Positions 33,757 to 35,764 of a stretch of 35,764 nucleotides of DNA are shown here, piece by piece. The DNA is from Fusobacteriaceae bacterium. GTDB taxonomy: Bacteria > Fusobacteriota > Fusobacteriia > Fusobacteriales > Fusobacteriaceae. A program made the translations under genes and the position numbers. The notes below the pieces were generated by a model that did not search any database, was not told the DNA's origin, and saw only the letters and a list, made by a program, of their open reading frames with translations. Location: positions 1 to 35,764 of the forward strand of contig CAAFPW010000106.1 of assembly GCA_900764925.1 (NCBI GenBank), written 5' to 3'. Each line of letters begins with the position of its first letter. The first letter of the stretch is position 1.

Positions 33757-34068
33757 ATGGCAAAAACACTTGTAGAAGTAGTAACAAAAGAGATAGAGAG
33801 TTTAAGAAACTCTATAAAAAGAGAGGTAGCTGTGAAGGAGAATATATTCGATATGACAATGGTACTTACTCATATATCTGAATTAGTGGAAGCATCTGAA
33901 CCACTTCCAGAGGAGTGTCCATATGAGAGTTATGAACAGTGGCAAAAAGAAGCTGATAAAGAGTTGACAAGTTATAGAAATCAACTTGAAAATATTGGCA
34001 AAAACAAACATTTGGTAGTAGCTTTAGCAACTTTTTTAGAAGAACATCCAGATGGAATAGTAGGATAG
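33757..34068 (+). CDS. Small phage-region protein, unknown
   Basis: 103 aa, helical and acidic, starts MAKTLVEVVTKEIESL. No recognised domain or membrane segment. RBS AAAGGAGG. A terminator-like hairpin follows at 34136-34160. The 119-base gap upstream contains a palindrome ATGGTACCAT and no clear gene. Confidence 0.6.
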   Translation: MAKTLVEVVTKEIESLRNSIKREVAVKENIFDMTMVLTHISELVEASEPLPEECPYESYEQWQKEADKELTSYRNQLENIGKNKHLVVALATFLEEHPDGIVG

Positions 34069-34135
34069 TAATTAATAAGAAAGTTTAGCTTAGAAGTAGA
34101 AAGATTTACTTAAAATGTCATGCAAAATGTTCATT

Positions 34136-34160
34136 AAAGTAGATTTTTCTACTTTTTTAT
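34136..34160 (+). terminator. Terminator in phage block
   Basis: AAAGTAGA-TTTT-TCTACTTT followed by further T. It separates the replication-side genes from the lysis genes. Confidence 0.75.
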
Positions 34161-34178
34161 TTTGAAAGAGGTGGGGTT

Positions 34179-34553
34179 ATGAATAAAGCAAGTAGAAGAA
34201 CAAAGGATAAATTAAAAGGTGTAGATGTAAGATTAGCAATGTTAGTGGGATATGTATTGGCTACATCTCCAATAGATTTTTTTGTAAATGAGGGAGTAAG
34301 AAGTGAGAGAAAACAAAAAGAGTACTATAGAGATGGAAAAAGCAGGTGTGATGGAGTAGAGAAGAGAAGTAAACACCAAGATGGAAAGGCTATTGATGTG
34401 TACTATGTGGGATGGGAAAGTAGTGATAGTCCTACTGATGAGAGATGGTTTTTGTTGATAGAGAGTTTTAAAAAAGCTGGAAAGATGTTAGGGTTAAGAT
34501 TGGAGTTTGGGTACGACTGGGGGTGGGACAATCCTCATATAGGACTAAAATAA
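34179..34553 (+). CDS. Phage M15-type peptidoglycan peptidase (endolysin)
   Basis: 124 aa, a compact M15 zinc peptidase domain. The metal motif SxHxxGxAxD is S64-K-H66-Q-D-G69-K-A71-I-D73, and the third His ligand is H120 in DNPHIGLK. It is related to L-alanyl-D-glutamate/D-Ala-D-Ala peptidases used by phages as endolysins. No signal peptide, so release needs a holin, which the small membrane proteins nearby could supply. RBS GAGGTGGGG. Confidence 0.88.
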   Translation: MNKASRRTKDKLKGVDVRLAMLVGYVLATSPIDFFVNEGVRSERKQKEYYRDGKSRCDGVEKRSKHQDGKAIDVYYVGWESSDSPTDERWFLLIESFKKAGKMLGLRLEFGYDWGWDNPHIGLK

Positions 34554-34567
34554 AAGAGGGTGATAAA

Positions 34568-34759
34568 ATGAGAAAACTAATAGAGTTATTACTGAAATTT
34601 ATAAAATACTTTGTATGTAAGTGGTTTGGAACAACAGTTTTGGAAAAAATAGTGATAATACTTTTAGAAGAGTTGGTGAGAAGAACAGAAAATCAATTAG
34701 ATAACAGGATATATGAGGCGATATTTACTGGGAAAAGAGAGAGGGGAAAAGATGTGTAG
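34568..34759 (+). CDS. Small phage-region protein with hydrophobic N-terminus
   Basis: 63 aa. Amphipathic or membrane-like N-terminal half (LIELLLKFIKYFVCKWFG), helical charged C-terminal half. ATG at 34568, 14 bases after the lysin stop, with GAGGGTG upstream. A longer reading from 34523 overlaps the lysin and lacks a binding site. A lysis accessory role is possible by position only. Confidence 0.55.
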   Translation: MRKLIELLLKFIKYFVCKWFGTTVLEKIVIILLEELVRRTENQLDNRIYEAIFTGKRERGKDV

Positions 34760-34802
34760 CTATATAAAGTATAGGATGTGGGTAGGAAAGAGGGCAGGTT
34801 AG
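34752..34802 (+). CDS. Possible 16-codon coupled ORF
   Basis: Its ATG overlaps the end of the upstream gene and its TAG ends 1 base before the next ATG, an arrangement suggesting translational coupling. Peptide starts MCSYIKYRMW. It could be chance. Confidence 0.2.
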   Translation: MCSYIKYRMWVGKRAG

Positions 34803-34803
34803 T

Positions 34804-35022
34804 ATGGAATATGTGAAAATAGTAAGTGGAGTGTTGGCAATATTTATTGGGTATCATAAATTCATAATCTCTCTTTTGGATAGAAAGATAGATAAGGAGA
34901 TATGGGAAAGAGAGAAGATATTGATTGAGAAAATCGAAGAGGAGAATAGAAAAAATATATATGAGGGGTTGAAGAAAATAGATGAGAGAATAGCAAGAAT
35001 TGAAGAAAAGCTAATGAGATGA
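34804..35022 (+). CDS. Membrane plus coiled-coil protein, holin-like
   Basis: 72 aa. One N-terminal membrane segment (IVSGVLAIFIGYHKFIISLL), then a charged coiled coil (IDERIARIEEKLM at the end). The layout resembles XhlA-type haemolysin/holin partners encoded beside phage endolysins. The lysin lies two genes upstream. The assignment rests on architecture and position. Confidence 0.55.
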   Translation: MEYVKIVSGVLAIFIGYHKFIISLLDRKIDKEIWEREKILIEKIEEENRKNIYEGLKKIDERIARIEEKLMR

Positions 35023-35061
35023 AAAAAGTGTGCTACAATATAGAGGGGGGTAGCTATAAAA

Positions 35062-35355
35062 ATGAATCTAAAAAATATAAAGGAAGTGAGGTTAATGAAT
35101 ACATCATGTAAAAATAGTGAGGAGTATATTTTATTAAAATTAGAAAATTTATCAAAGGCTGATGAAATTTTGGTAGAATCAATAGTTAAAGAGCTAGGAG
35201 AATGGGCAAAACCAATAGATGTAGCCAAATATTTTAATAGAGGTAAAAGAAGCATATATGAATTGATTGAGAATGAAGAGGTAATTGCAAGAAGAATGGG
35301 AAATGGCCTGAGAATCTATTCTAAAAGTTTGATATTAGTTTTAGAAAGAGTGTAG
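35062..35355 (+). CDS. Excisionase-like HTH protein
   Basis: 97 aa from ATG 35062, or 86 aa from ATG 35095, which has the better-placed AGGAAG. The C-terminal half reads as a MerR/excisionase-type HTH: WAKPIDVAKYFNRGKRSIYE, then ENEEVIARRMGNGLRIY. Such proteins bind DNA for excision or regulation of mobile elements. No integrase is visible in the window. Confidence 0.6.
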   Translation: MNLKNIKEVRLMNTSCKNSEEYILLKLENLSKADEILVESIVKELGEWAKPIDVAKYFNRGKRSIYELIENEEVIARRMGNGLRIYSKSLILVLERV

Positions 35356-35387
35356 CCATCCTAAAATAAATAGAATAGCTACTCATA

Positions 35388-35424
35388 AAGGTAAGTGGTT
35401 GTGATAGAACTGCTTACCTTTTTT
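35388..35424 (+). terminator. Terminator ending phage block
   Basis: AAGGTAAG-TGGTT pairs with AACTG-CTTACCTT, then T6. Confidence 0.85.
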
Positions 35425-35439
35425 ATATATATTTTTTAA

Positions 35440-35764
35440 ATACGTCTTTTATTGAAAAAACGTATACCAATTTGCTGGTCGTTGCTAATAATTTTACTCT
35501 TTTTTCTATATATTGTCAAGGATAAAAACCAAAAAAATAGAACTTTTATACAGATTTTAAATTATTTTAATTCTTTTTTTCAATAAAGAACGAATTGGGA
35601 GGATTTTAGTTTGGCTAACTATATAGTTCAGTTTCCACTAGAGGTAGAAAAGTATCAAAGAGATATTTTAGAGAAAAGATTTGAAATAGGGAGAGATATG
35701 TATAACTCTCTATTAAAAAAGATGTTTAAAAGATATAAAGAGATGGTGAAAACTAAAGTATATA
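35440..35764 (+). mobile_element. Left part of an IS200/IS605-like element (cut by window end)
   Basis: A subterminal hairpin ATACGT/ACGTAT (35440-35465, inner TTTT/AAAA) precedes a ~145-base AT-rich leader and a tnpB-like ORF. Elements of this group end in such hairpins rather than inverted repeats. No tnpA is seen, so it may be a tnpB-only element. The exact left boundary is uncertain. Confidence 0.55.
35611..35764 (+). CDS. tnpB: TnpB-like protein (IS605 OrfB), N-terminal 51 codons only
   Basis: Starts TTG at 35611 behind GGGAGG at an 8-base spacing; runs off the window end. LEKRFEIGRDMYNSLLKKMF (about 21-40) matches the N-terminal region of TnpB/OrfB transposase-associated proteins, which are RNA-guided nucleases. 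The catalytic RuvC part lies outside the window, so activity cannot be judged. Confidence 0.65.
   Translation, partial: MANYIVQFPLEVEKYQRDILEKRFEIGRDMYNSLLKKMFKRYKEMVKTKVY

Noticed and set aside
34854..35255. 133-codon minus-strand ORF
   Set aside because: Shadow of the two plus-strand phage genes; repetitive Ser/Phe/Leu text and no start signal.

Overview
The window is AT-rich DNA (roughly 30% GC by eye) with strong GGAGG-type ribosome binding sites, short intergenic gaps and Gram-negative envelope genes (HtpX, a PBP4-type lipoprotein). A selenocysteine operon, two lysine riboswitches, SpmA/SpmB-like proteins without other sporulation genes and an AAA-ATPase-like/PD-(D/E)XK protein together suggest a Fusobacterium or close relative. 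That assignment is inference from gene content; no marker gene is present to prove it.

Layout. 1-2.8 kb: a leftward operon htpX, a small secreted protein and a YihY/BrkB membrane protein. 3.0-5.0 kb: one ORF fusing 3-dehydroquinate synthase (AroB) to a Ppx/GppA phosphatase. 5.1-7.9 kb: an ATP-grasp ligase followed by two different alpha/beta-hydrolase esterases, then a secreted protein of unknown family. 9.0-15.4 kb: a complete selenocysteine operon: an 86-aa protein, selD (itself a selenoprotein, with in-frame TGA at 9401-9403), selA, a hexapeptide acetyltransferase, selB, yedF, a DUF3343 protein and tRNA-Sec as the last gene before the terminator. 15.4-18.4 kb: lysine riboswitch 1, a cytoplasmic serine hydrolase and a YfcC-family transporter. 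18.5-21.7 kb: tRNA-Leu(CAA), a degenerate Mu-type transposase that looks domesticated, and a glucose-family PTS EIICB. 21.7-25.2 kb: a candidate small RNA on the minus strand, lysine riboswitch 2 driving an SpmA/SpmB-like pair, and a PBP4-type D,D-carboxypeptidase lipoprotein. 25.3-30.2 kb: a ClC transporter, a MarR regulator with a promoter-embedded operator dyad, a MATE exporter and peptidase T.

30.2 kb to the end looks accessory: an AAA-ATPase-like/PD-(D/E)XK protein, a candidate type I toxin locus, a compact phage-like block (HTH replication protein, DnaC-like loader, M15 endolysin, small membrane/coiled-coil protein) without structural genes, and the start of an IS200/IS605-type tnpB cut by the window end.

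The best candidate for something undescribed is 31.95-32.25 kb, minus strand. A near-consensus promoter drives a ~170-nt highly structured leader and a 29-codon hydrophobic peptide whose long Shine-Dalgarno sits at the end of a perfect 14-bp leader helix. This is type I toxin architecture. One leader helix pairs fully only on the minus strand, showing which strand is the folded RNA. Other items worth following are the two lysine-riboswitch targets, the ATP-grasp/double-esterase operon, the AroB-Ppx fusion and the orphan small RNA.
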